Notes under the pieces: generated by a model
Told to the model about the DNA's origin: nothing
What the model saw: the letters and a program-made list of their open reading frames with translations, nothing else
Databases searched by the model: none
Part shown: positions 56,365 through 64,000 of the stretch, one piece after another
Layout of the letters: each line of letters begins with the position of its first letter
Position numbering within the stretch: position 1 is the first letter of the stretch
Assembly (NCBI RefSeq): GCF_042648505.1
Contig: NZ_JBHRXK010000002.1
Coordinates: 186,001 to 250,000 of the forward strand
Direction of reading: 5' to 3'
From: Lysobacter_L cavernae
Lineage (GTDB): Bacteria > Pseudomonadota > Gammaproteobacteria > Xanthomonadales > Xanthomonadaceae
DNA: 64,000 nt
Position numbers and translations under genes: made by a program

Positions 56365-57291
56365 ATGTCCCTCGACCCCGCGCTGCGTTCGCGCATCGAA
56401 TCCCTCCTGCAGTCGAACCGCGTCGTGCTGTTCATGAAAGGCTCGCCGGACGCGCCGCAGTGCGGCTTCTCGGCCAAGGCCGTGGGCGTGCTGAACACGT
56501 TGCTGCCGGCCGGCTACGGCCACGTCGACGTGCTCGCCGACGCGCAGATCCGCGAGGGCATCAAGCAGTACGGCGAGTGGCCGACGATCCCGCAGCTGTA
56601 CATCGACGGCCAGCTGGTCGGCGGCAGCGACATCGTCGTGCAGATGGCCGGCAGCGGCGAGCTGCACGGCGTGCTCGGCCTGCCCGCACCCGATCGCAGC
56701 CCGCCGAAGCTGAGCATCACCCCCGCCGCCGTGCAGATGCTGCGCGGTGCGATCGCCAACGCCGGCGACGGCTACGCCGTGCAGCTCGACATCGACGCGC
56801 GCCACAACGCCAAGCTGCAGCTGGCCCCGGTCGATGCCGACGCGGTCGCGGTCGAGGTCGACGGCGTGCGCGTGCAGACCGATTGGCTCAACGCGCGCCG
56901 CGCCGACGGCGTGAGCATCGACTGGGTCGATGACGAGCGCGGCCGCGGCCTGATGATCCACAACCCGAACGCGCCGCCGGCGGTGCAGGCCATCGCGCCC
57001 GCCGATGCGGATGCACGCGTGCGCGCCGGCACGTTGCGCCTGGTCGACGTGCGTCCGGCCGACGAGCGCGCGCTGGCGTCCGCGCCGGTCGCGTTCGATA
57101 CGGTCGACCAGGGCGTCGAGGCCCTCGAAGCCCTGCCCAAGGACACGCCACTGGCGTTCCTGTGCCATCACGGCGGCCGCAGCCAGCAGGCGGCCGAGCA
57201 CTTCCGCGGCCTCGGTTTCAGTGAGGTCTACAACGTCGTCGGCGGCATTGATGTCTGGGCCGATTTCGACGCGGGGATTCCCAAGTACTGA
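56365..57291 (+). CDS. grxD: Grx4-type monothiol glutaredoxin fused to HesB-like and rhodanese domains
   Basis: A 308-residue three-domain protein. Residues 1-105 are a monothiol glutaredoxin with the active site QCGFS (Cys33) and WPTIPQLYIDGQLVGGSD, which in E. coli GrxD holds a 2Fe-2S cluster. Residues about 115-205 are a HesB/IscA-like domain without the CxC cysteines. Residues about 210-308 are a rhodanese domain with the catalytic loop FLCHHGGRS. This fusion, known in xanthomonads, suggests iron-sulfur cluster or sulfur transfer. The start follows from MSLDPALR; ATG 56356 is an alternative. Confidence 0.9.
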   Translation: MSLDPALRSRIESLLQSNRVVLFMKGSPDAPQCGFSAKAVGVLNTLLPAGYGHVDVLADAQIREGIKQYGEWPTIPQLYIDGQLVGGSDIVVQMAGSGELHGVLGLPAPDRSPPKLSITPAAVQMLRGAIANAGDGYAVQLDIDARHNAKLQLAPVDADAVAVEVDGVRVQTDWLNARRADGVSIDWVDDERGRGLMIHNPNAPPAVQAIAPADADARVRAGTLRLVDVRPADERALASAPVAFDTVDQGVEALEALPKDTPLAFLCHHGGRSQQAAEHFRGLGFSEVYNVVGGIDVWADFDAGIPKY

Positions 57292-57363
57292 TCGCTGCGG
57301 TGCGACGGGGCGCTTGCTTCGTCGCAGCGACACCACGGCCCGGAGCTGCTGGACAGTGGGGCA

Positions 57364-59208
57364 TCAGCGCGCGGGCACGCGCTCCTGCGTCGCGATCCAG
57401 TCGTCCACGGCTGCCTCCACCACCGCCAGCGGCAGTGCACCGTTGCCGAGGATCAGGTCGTGGTAGGCACGGATGTCGAAGCGATCCCCCAACTGCTTGC
57501 GCGCACGTTCGCGCAACTCGACCATCTTCAGGTGACCGATCTTGTAGGAGCACGCCTGGCCCGGCTGCACCAGGTAGCGATTGATTTCGGTACGCACCTC
57601 GACCATCGGCATGCCGAGTTTGCCGTGCATGTAGTCGACGGCCCGCTCCGGCGTCCAGCGCTTGCGGTGCAGGCCGGTGTCGACCACCAGGCGCACCGAG
57701 CGGAACAGTTCCGCGCGCAGCCGGCCCAGATCGCCCCACGGGTCGTCGCGGTACAGGCCCATCTCGGCGGCGAGCTGTTCGGCGTACAGCGCCCAGCCTT
57801 CGGTGAAGGCACTGGGGTTGAGGCTGCGACGCAGCACCGGCAGGTCGGTCAGGGTCTGGCCGATGGAAATCTGGAAGTGATGCCCGGGCGAACCTTCATG
57901 GTAGGTCAGCGTCGGCAGGCTCCAGCGCGTGTTCACCTGCATGTCGGCCAGGTTGATGAAGTAGGTGCCCGGCCGTGACCCGTCCATCGCCGGCGGGATG
58001 TAGTACGCACCGGGCGCGGTGGCCTGCGACGCCTTCGGCACCGCTCGCACGTCCAGCGGTTGCGGCGGAACGCGGCCGAAGTACGTCGGGATGTGCGGCT
58101 CCAGCGCGACCAGCGTGCGGCGGACGTCGGCGATCAGTTCCGCGCGCCCGGCATCGGAGTCGGCGTACTGGAAGCGCGGGTCCTTGGTGAGCGCGGCCAT
58201 GCGCTCACCCACCGTGCCGTCGCGCAGGCCCTGCTTGCGCAGCAGCGCATCCATCGCCTTTTCGATCCGCGCCACTTCGGCCACGCCGATGCGGTGGATC
58301 TCGTCCGCGTCAAGGTCGGTGCTGGTGTACCAGTGCAATGCGGCGTTGTAGTACGCGTCGCCCTCGGGAACCGCCCACAGCCCGCGGCTGCCCGGCTTGG
58401 TCGCGATCACCTCGTCCAGGCGCGCCAGCAGGCGCGCGTAGCCGGGATTGGTGTCGGCACGCACGGCGGCAATGGCCTGGTCCACCAGCGCAGCGCGGCG
58501 CTCGGCGGACAGGCCGGCGATCTGGGCGAGCTTGCGCCGGAACGCGTTGACGAACGAGCTGTCCTGCGGCGCAGGCTGGATCAGGCTGCGGATCTGCGCC
58601 GCCGCGCCTTCCAACCCGACCTGGGGCGGCAGCACGCCGTTGCGTGCCTGCAGGTCGAAGTTGGCCCGCACCTGATCCAGCTTGGTGGCGATGGCATGCA
58701 GGCGCGAGATGTACGCCTTGGCGCTGGCCTCGTCGCGCACCGCGTGCTGGTTCTCCATGAACTGCGGCAGCGACACCGGTACGCTGAAGAGCTGGTCGAC
58801 GGCGTAGGTGGACGCACCCACCGGCAGCCAGGCCGGCGCCCAGTCGACGCGCATCAGTTCGATCTGCCGCGCGTAGAACCACGCGGCCAGGTCGTAGCTC
58901 CAGCGATCCTGCCCGGCGAGCTGGCTGCGATCCCACTGCTGCAACGTGTCGAGGTAGCCCTGGATCTCCTTGCGCAGCACGTCGCGGCGCGGCAGCGAGA
59001 CGTCGGTGAGCTGGCCGGACAGGTCGATGCCGTCGCCGGAGATGCCCAGCGCCGTGCGCAGCTCCGGATCCCTGCGGATGGCCCCCATCGCCTGTGCATC
59101 GATCAATGCGCCGACGGTGGCCGGCCGCGCTTCGGGCTCGGCTGCATGGCAGGACGCACCGATGCACAGCGCGGCGATCCAGGTCAGTGGGTGAAGAACA
59201 CGACGCAT
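57364..59208 (-). CDS. DUF885 family secreted metallopeptidase-like protein
   Basis: A 614-residue exported protein. The signal peptide ends at ASCHAAE near residue 22. The DUF885 zinc motif is TYHEGSPGHHFQ near residue 457 and a later EGWALYAEQ contributes a ligand near 497. The family has a thermolysin-like catalytic core and is common in Xanthomonadaceae, where it may cleave peptides in the periplasm. AGGAG is 5 bases upstream of the ATG. It is convergent with the glutaredoxin gene. Confidence 0.9.
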   Translation of the reverse strand: MRRVLHPLTWIAALCIGASCHAAEPEARPATVGALIDAQAMGAIRRDPELRTALGISGDGIDLSGQLTDVSLPRRDVLRKEIQGYLDTLQQWDRSQLAGQDRWSYDLAAWFYARQIELMRVDWAPAWLPVGASTYAVDQLFSVPVSLPQFMENQHAVRDEASAKAYISRLHAIATKLDQVRANFDLQARNGVLPPQVGLEGAAAQIRSLIQPAPQDSSFVNAFRRKLAQIAGLSAERRAALVDQAIAAVRADTNPGYARLLARLDEVIATKPGSRGLWAVPEGDAYYNAALHWYTSTDLDADEIHRIGVAEVARIEKAMDALLRKQGLRDGTVGERMAALTKDPRFQYADSDAGRAELIADVRRTLVALEPHIPTYFGRVPPQPLDVRAVPKASQATAPGAYYIPPAMDGSRPGTYFINLADMQVNTRWSLPTLTYHEGSPGHHFQISIGQTLTDLPVLRRSLNPSAFTEGWALYAEQLAAEMGLYRDDPWGDLGRLRAELFRSVRLVVDTGLHRKRWTPERAVDYMHGKLGMPMVEVRTEINRYLVQPGQACSYKIGHLKMVELRERARKQLGDRFDIRAYHDLILGNGALPLAVVEAAVDDWIATQERVPAR

Positions 59209-59407
59209 CGAAGCTCCTGAAGTGGTCACGGCCTCGCATCGATGCACGGACCATGCACGGATGGAACGACCAAGAGGGGCCGGCAGCCTGCCAGTTTGCT
59301 CGGCACCACGCCATTCCGGCGCGCCGCGCGGTGACCGCTGCATGCCCGGACTGTGATCGCGTTCGCCTGAACGTGCTGGTTAGAGCGTGCTGCCTGGCAC
59401 GTGCTAC

Positions 59408-59944
59408 CTAGAATCCGCCGCCGGCGTCGAGGTAGGTCTGTTCGTCCGGGGTGTTGACGCGGCCGAGTTCGCGGTTGCGGTGCGGGAAGCGGCCGAAACG
59501 CGCGATGACATCGCGATGGGCGATGGCGTACTTCATGAAACCCTCGTCGAGCGCCTGCATCAGTTCGATCGCGCGGTCCTGGTCGGCGAGCGCCTCGGAA
59601 TGCTCGAACGGCAGGTAGAAGAACACGCGCAGGCCCGGCTCGACGGCGCGGTCGTAACCGAGTTCGATCGCCCGCGCCGCGTAATGCCGCGCCAGCGGAT
59701 CGGTGGCATAGGCGTGGCCGCTGCCGCGGAAGACGTTGCGCGGAATCTGGTCGAGCAGGATCACCAGCGCCAGCGCGCCGTCGGCGCTGTCCATCCAGTC
59801 CTCCAACTCACGCCGGGCGGCGCGGTGGTGGGCGTCGAGAAAGTCGGCGCGACAGCGCGCGTCGAAGGCCGCGTCGCGCGCGAACCAGCGTGCGTAACCG
59901 GCCTCGTGCCAGAAGGCGAGGATGGACTGAGGGGTGGGGAGCAT
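59408..59944 (-). CDS. DUF924 family protein
   Basis: A 178-residue soluble alpha-helical protein. It begins SILAFWHEAGYARWFARD and contains LALVILLDQIPRNVFRGSGHAYATD, FFYLPFEHSE and ARFGRFPHRNRELGR, the conserved blocks of DUF924. The family resembles tetratricopeptide proteins in fold and has no assigned function. Length agrees with the family (about 180 aa). It lies about 200 bases downstream of the DUF885 start and about 110 from the next gene. Confidence 0.9.
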   Translation of the reverse strand: MLPTPQSILAFWHEAGYARWFARDAAFDARCRADFLDAHHRAARRELEDWMDSADGALALVILLDQIPRNVFRGSGHAYATDPLARHYAARAIELGYDRAVEPGLRVFFYLPFEHSEALADQDRAIELMQALDEGFMKYAIAHRDVIARFGRFPHRNRELGRVNTPDEQTYLDAGGGF

Positions 59945-60056
59945 TGGCGCGGCAGGGATAGCAGTGGCGGGCTGTCGAGCGTAGCGCAGCGAAGTCGAAG
60001 GGTGAGCGGACCCGTCATGCGTCAGACGCAGGGACCGCTGTCTCCAGGCTGTCGCC

Positions 60057-60623
60057 TCACACCGACTCGTCGCCGAGCTGGGTTTCCAGCTCGTTGATCC
60101 ACAGCTCGGTGGCGCTCTCCAGCGTGACCGCGTGGATCAGCGGCCGGATCGAACCACCCGAGTACGACTGCGAGACGAAGCGCGCATAACGCTCGCGGAA
60201 ATCCAGCCAGCTGCGGTGCGCCTCGTCGAAAGTGGCTTGGGTTTCGCCGTCGAGCTGGCGACGCAGGTGCGCCACCACCGTACCCAGGCGCGCGTCGGCG
60301 CTGCGGAACTCGTCGATGGCCTGCTGGTTCATGTCGGCCTGGCTCACCGCCTCGTCGTCGCTCTTGCGGGCGACTTCCTCGGCCTTGCTGAAGTAGTTGT
60401 CGGCGATGCGCGCCGCGGTCTCGGCCTTGCCAATCAGGCGCTGCTCGAAGCGGCGCAGGTCGTCGAGGTTGGTGTTGGCGCTGTCGAGCCCCTGCTTGAG
60501 GTTGAGCAGCTTCTGGTTGCGCTCGATGGTCTCGACGGTGCGCCGGCGCTCGACCCGGCGCTGGACGAAGTAGAACGCCCAGGTCAGTGCCGCGCCGACG
60601 AACAGATAAATGAACTTCTCCAT
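60057..60623 (-). CDS. single-pass membrane protein with LprI/DUF1311-like C-terminus
   Basis: A 188-residue protein with one N-terminal membrane helix (about residues 4-20) and a basic stop (QRRVERRR), followed by a coiled-coil-rich region (about 25-105). The C-terminus, with TFDEAHRSWLDFRERYARF and GGSIRPLIHA, resembles the DUF1311/LprI lysozyme-inhibitor pattern but lacks its cysteines. GAGGGAG precedes the ATG. I cannot assign a function. Confidence 0.75.
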   Translation of the reverse strand: MEKFIYLFVGAALTWAFYFVQRRVERRRTVETIERNQKLLNLKQGLDSANTNLDDLRRFEQRLIGKAETAARIADNYFSKAEEVARKSDDEAVSQADMNQQAIDEFRSADARLGTVVAHLRRQLDGETQATFDEAHRSWLDFRERYARFVSQSYSGGSIRPLIHAVTLESATELWINELETQLGDESV

Positions 60624-60703
60624 GACCGCTCCCTCGTCCCTCGGTTACGGCCGACAGTGTGCCGCGTCGGCGTCGCGGACGTTGCGATCCGCGTTGCGAC
60701 GCG

Positions 60704-61270
60704 TCACGCGTGCAGCGGCAGGCCCAGCACGGCGTCCTCGTACTCGTTGGCACCGACGCGGAAGCGGCGCTCGCCCAGGCGCGCGAAGCCGCAGCGCGCG
60801 TAGAACGCCAGCGCCCGCTCGTTCTTCGCGTACACGCCCAGCAACAGGCGCCGGCTGCCGCGCTCGCGTGCCACGTCGATCGCCGCCTGCATCAGCCTTG
60901 CGCCGAGGCCGCCGCCGTGGAAGCGGTGCAGCAGGTAGATGCGCTTGAGCTCGAGGTCGTCCGGCTGCGGATCGGGCACCGGCAACGCCGCCGGCGTCAG
61001 CACCGCGTAACCGACCGGGGCCGCGCCGACCGCGGTCTGTGCGACCCAGACGTCGGCATCGTCGCGGGCCAGCCAGCCGGCATAGACAGCGGCGGCGTGC
61101 TGGCTGCGGCAATGCGCCAGGATGTCGCCGCCGTCGAGGATGCCGGCGAAGGTTTCCAGGAAGGTGGCTGCGCCCAGCAGGGCCAGCGCCTCTTCGTCGC
61201 CGGGGACGCAGGGCCGGATCGTCGTCTCCGTGCCGGGCCCCGGCAGGTCGCGCAAGGGCTGGCCGCTCAC
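60704..61270 (-). CDS. GNAT family N-acetyltransferase
   Basis: A 188-residue acetyltransferase. After TTIRPCVPGDEEALALLGAA, the acetyl-CoA motif A is LKRIYLLHRFHGGGLGARLM near residue 108, and motif B includes NERALAFYARCGFARLGE. The GTG start at 61270 overlaps the stop of the upstream GFA gene (GTGA), showing translational coupling. The acceptor is unknown. Confidence 0.88.
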   Translation of the reverse strand: MSGQPLRDLPGPGTETTIRPCVPGDEEALALLGAATFLETFAGILDGGDILAHCRSQHAAAVYAGWLARDDADVWVAQTAVGAAPVGYAVLTPAALPVPDPQPDDLELKRIYLLHRFHGGGLGARLMQAAIDVARERGSRRLLLGVYAKNERALAFYARCGFARLGERRFRVGANEYEDAVLGLPLHA

Positions 61271-61674
61271 AGGTACGCGGTCACGGTCGGGGGGTTCATC
61301 CAATTGTCGTGAAGCCCATCGGAGTAATGCACCGGCAGCGCGGCCAACTGTTCCGGGGTGAGGCCATCGAGGCACACCACACTGACGGTGAAGAACTTGC
61401 CGCCGATCTCGGGGATGTCGCCCTGGCCGTAGGCGCGCACGCCGCAGGTCTTGCAGAACGGCCAGTGCACGGCCCGGGTGTTGAACTGGTAGTCGGACGT
61501 CGCATCGTCGCCGCTGAGCAGGCGGAAGGCATCGGGCTTGACGCTGGCGCCCCAGTTGCGGGTCTTGCTGCAGATCGAGCAGTTGCACTTGCCGGTGCCC
61601 TGGTCGAGGTCAAGATCGGCCTCGAAGCGGACGGCGCCGCAGTGGCAGCTGCCGGTGTAGGTCTGGATGGTCAT
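61267..61674 (-). CDS. GFA family zinc protein
   Basis: A 135-residue Gfa/CENP-V domain protein. Zinc cysteines are in GSCHCGAVRF (residues 8-17), KCNCSICSK (about 29-37) and FCKTCGVRAYG (about 73-83). AGAGGAGG is 5 bases upstream of the ATG. It is followed by a GNAT gene with a GTGA overlap, so both are one operon. A paralogue lies at 9111. Enzymatic activity on formaldehyde adducts is possible but not demonstrated for most members. Confidence 0.88.
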   Translation of the reverse strand: MTIQTYTGSCHCGAVRFEADLDLDQGTGKCNCSICSKTRNWGASVKPDAFRLLSGDDATSDYQFNTRAVHWPFCKTCGVRAYGQGDIPEIGGKFFTVSVVCLDGLTPEQLAALPVHYSDGLHDNWMNPPTVTAYL

Positions 61675-61751
61675 GGGGGCCTCCTCTGGTCGCAGCGGCG
61701 AGCTTACTCCCGCCGTGTCACCGGGGCTGCGACGGGCAGCCAGGCGCAGCA

Positions 61752-61793
61752 GCCGCTCCGATGGCCGGCGCCCCAGGCGGCCATCGGAGCGGC
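61752..61793. repeat. strong 16-bp inverted repeat
   Basis: A perfect stem (GCCGCTCCGATGGCCG and its complement) with a 10-base loop GCGCCCCAGG, in the intergenic space between the divergent GFA gene and the Cys-rich secreted protein gene. No T-tract follows, so it is more likely an extragenic repeat than a terminator. Confidence 0.75.
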
Positions 61794-61870
61794 TACCCTC
61801 GCCTTTCGCCACGGCCAGCGGCCGGGCGTCTAGCGCAGTTCACACGGACAATCCATCGAGGGACCTGATC

Positions 61871-62170
61871 ATGAAGCCGAGCTTTGCTGTCGTCCTGTTG
61901 TCGTTCGCCGCCGTCGGCGCGTTCGCCCCGAACGCCCACGCCCAGCAGGTCTGCTACAAGCTGTGCACGGTGCCGCCGTCGCTGTGGTGCCAACCGGCGC
62001 ACTTGCCGCCGCCGTCGTCCCCGGTCATCTGCCGCACCCCGATCCCGGGGACCATGGCCGCGAACACCGCGTTCGCCGAGCCTGCCGCCACCGACAAGAA
62101 GGCGTGCATCCCCCGGTACGACTACAACGAGGAAACGCAGCAGTTCGAACAGGCCGTGGCCTGCGACTGA
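61871..62170 (+). CDS. small secreted cysteine-rich protein
   Basis: A 99-residue protein with a signal peptide cleaved near NAHAQ (residue 24). The mature about 75 residues have six cysteines (CYKLC, WCQP, ICRT, ACIP, ACD) and many prolines, consistent with disulfide-stabilised folding in the periplasm or outside. No family is recognised. It is followed 31 bases later by a strong terminator. It is convergent with the AMP nucleosidase gene. Confidence 0.65.
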   Translation: MKPSFAVVLLSFAAVGAFAPNAHAQQVCYKLCTVPPSLWCQPAHLPPPSSPVICRTPIPGTMAANTAFAEPAATDKKACIPRYDYNEETQQFEQAVACD

Positions 62171-62201
62171 TCGCCACGCCGATCGGCACCACCGCAATGC
62201 G

Positions 62202-62233
62202 ACAAGGCCGGCATCATGCCGGCCTTGTCATTT
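62202..62233. terminator. bidirectional terminator
   Basis: A perfect 12-bp stem (ACAAGGCCGGCA / TGCCGGCCTTGT) with the loop TCA is followed by CATTT on the plus strand. It lies between the convergent Cys-rich gene and the AMP nucleosidase gene and serves either or both. Confidence 0.85.
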
Positions 62234-62248
62234 CCGCCACCGTCGCGG

Positions 62249-63025
62249 CTACTCGTCGAAGCGCAGGTGCTTGACCGATTTGCCGTTGCGGCGGATCAGC
62301 CGCAGTGCCTCGATGCCGACGTTGATGTGGTTGTCGACGTAGTCGGCACTGACCCGCGCATCGGAGGCCTCGGTCTTCACGCCTTCCGGGATCATCGGCT
62401 GGTCGGACACCAGCAGCAGCGCGCCGCAGGGGATGCGGTTGGCGAAGCCGGCGGCAAAGATCGTCGCCGTCTCCATGTCGATGGCCATGCAGCGCATCGC
62501 CCGCAGGCGCTCCTTGAAGGCCTCGTCGTGCTCCCAGACGCGGCGGTTGGTGGTGAACACGGTGCCGGTCCAGTAATCGTGGCCGAGGTCGCGGATCATG
62601 GTCGAGACCGCGCGCTGCAGCGCGAACGCCGGCAGCGCCGGCACCTGCGCCGGCAGGTAGTCGTCGCTGGTGCCTTCGCCGCGGATCGCGGCGATCGGCA
62701 GGATCAGGTCGCCGAGCTGGTTCTTCTTCTTCAGCCCGCCGCACTTGCCCAGGAACAACACCGCCTTGGGCATGACCGCGCTGAGCAGGTCCATCATCGT
62801 CGCGGCGTTGGGGCTGCCCATGCCGAAGTTGATCATGGTGATGCCGTCGGCGGTGGCGCTGGGCATCGGCCGGTCCAGGCCGATCACTTCGGCGCCGGTG
62901 AGGCGGGCGAAGGTGTGCAGGTAGCCGCCGAAGTTGGTCAGCAGGATGTGTTCGCCGAACTGGTCGAGTGGCACGCCGGTGTAGCGCGGCAGCCAGTTGT
63001 CGACGATCTGTTCCTTGTCTTTCAT
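62249..63025 (-). CDS. AMP nucleosidase (short form)
   Basis: A 258-residue phosphorylase-superfamily enzyme that splits AMP into adenine and ribose 5-phosphate. It matches short AMP nucleosidases (about 255 aa, lacking the N-terminal domain of E. coli Amn). Signs are MINFGMGSPNAATMMDLL near residue 62, FLGKCGGLKKKNQLGDLILP near 90, and the ribose-binding acidic site CMAIDMETATIFAAGF near 185. The upstream frame (to 63130) runs through inverted repeats and is not coding. Confidence 0.9.
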   Translation of the reverse strand: MKDKEQIVDNWLPRYTGVPLDQFGEHILLTNFGGYLHTFARLTGAEVIGLDRPMPSATADGITMINFGMGSPNAATMMDLLSAVMPKAVLFLGKCGGLKKKNQLGDLILPIAAIRGEGTSDDYLPAQVPALPAFALQRAVSTMIRDLGHDYWTGTVFTTNRRVWEHDEAFKERLRAMRCMAIDMETATIFAAGFANRIPCGALLLVSDQPMIPEGVKTEASDARVSADYVDNHINVGIEALRLIRRNGKSVKHLRFDE

Positions 63026-63034
63026 GGGGAGGCC

Positions 63035-63151
63035 GTGATTCGTGATGGGAGATCGGTGATTTGCAGGATACGGCGACGGATGGGAACGAGCGAGGCCCCG
63101 GGCTGGCGCGTGACCGTCTTCGCGAATCACGGATCACCCATCACGAATCAC
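63035..63151. repeat. 15-bp inverted repeats flanking the amn upstream region
   Basis: GTGATTCGTGATGGG (63035-63049) and its exact complement CCCATCACGAATCAC (63137-63151) lie about 90 bases apart, with related short GATCGGTGAT / GGATCACC copies between. This resembles a repeat family often found between genes in xanthomonads. It lies between divergent amn and amidohydrolase genes and could influence either promoter. Confidence 0.75.
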
Positions 63152-63240
63152 AGCCTCCATGACCATCGTCAGGGTTGGCAGCGGCGCGCGACACCGGCTA
63201 CGGTGCGGAAGCTGTTGCCGTGCCATCCCGGGGAAATCCA

Positions 63241-64000
<760 letters not shown>

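Overview
The window looks like a chromosomal segment of a high-GC gammaproteobacterium of the Xanthomonadaceae/Lysobacteraceae (Lysobacter- or Luteimonas-like). This rests on the roughly two-thirds GC content with long antisense ORFs, the dense mix of TonB receptor, DUF885 peptidase, NodB deacetylases and Grx4-type glutaredoxin, the dispersed palindromic repeats, and a Xanthomonas-type attC site. No rRNA, tRNA, CRISPR array, prophage or intact insertion sequence was seen. Family assignments come from motif and sequence recognition only; no search was run.

Layout. 1-7.3 kb: YadGH-like ABC exporter (truncated by the window edge), DUF2798 and YCII proteins, a secreted NodB deacetylase, an RcnB-like His/Asp-rich protein, a two-repeat lipoprotein, and a large multi-pass membrane protein. 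7.5-14.5 kb: secreted alpha/beta hydrolase, GFA protein, DUF1697, a secreted trypsin-like protease, an internally deleted oxidoreductase diverging from an AraC regulator, cycA and an SRPBCC protein. 14.6-16.3 kb: a secreted serine hydrolase bracketed by two copies of a MITE-like repeat. 16.3-22.2 kb: Tat-exported threonine-aldolase-like enzyme, then acnD, an AHA1-like gene and prpF (methylcitrate cycle, without prpB/prpC). 22.2-27.9 kb: a visibly lower-GC glycosylation island (GT-C transferase, methyltransferase, GtrA, GT2, epimerase).

28-33.2 kb: MFS exporter, DUF2784, a phosphodiesterase-like enzyme, a Cys-rich unknown and a ThuA protein; the last two converge on one copy of a repeat whose second copy lies beyond the ThuA start. 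33.2-35.4 kb: a two-gene type II restriction-modification candidate beside aceE. 38.3-43 kb: EF-hand protein, TonB receptor, mddA and a hydrolase-LuxR fusion regulator, ended by a relic of a second TonB receptor C-terminus. 43-46 kb: a complete SpoIIE / anti-sigma kinase / STAS partner-switching operon. 46-51 kb: maeB, a QEGLA-motif peptidase and rsgA. 51.2-54.9 kb: alaA, an SGNH hydrolase, a methyltransferase, then a lone integron gene cassette (VOC protein plus attC) and a lipoprotein. 54.9-64 kb: a frameshifted membrane gene, a NodB deacetylase with a repeat-derived tail, a Grx-HesB-rhodanese fusion, a DUF885 peptidase, DUF924, GFA-GNAT pair, a small Cys-rich secreted protein, AMP nucleosidase and the start of a secreted amidohydrolase.

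Most genes are housekeeping or envelope functions. The accessory signals are the glycosylation island, the restriction-modification pair, the stray cassette, the MITE-like repeats and several gene remnants.
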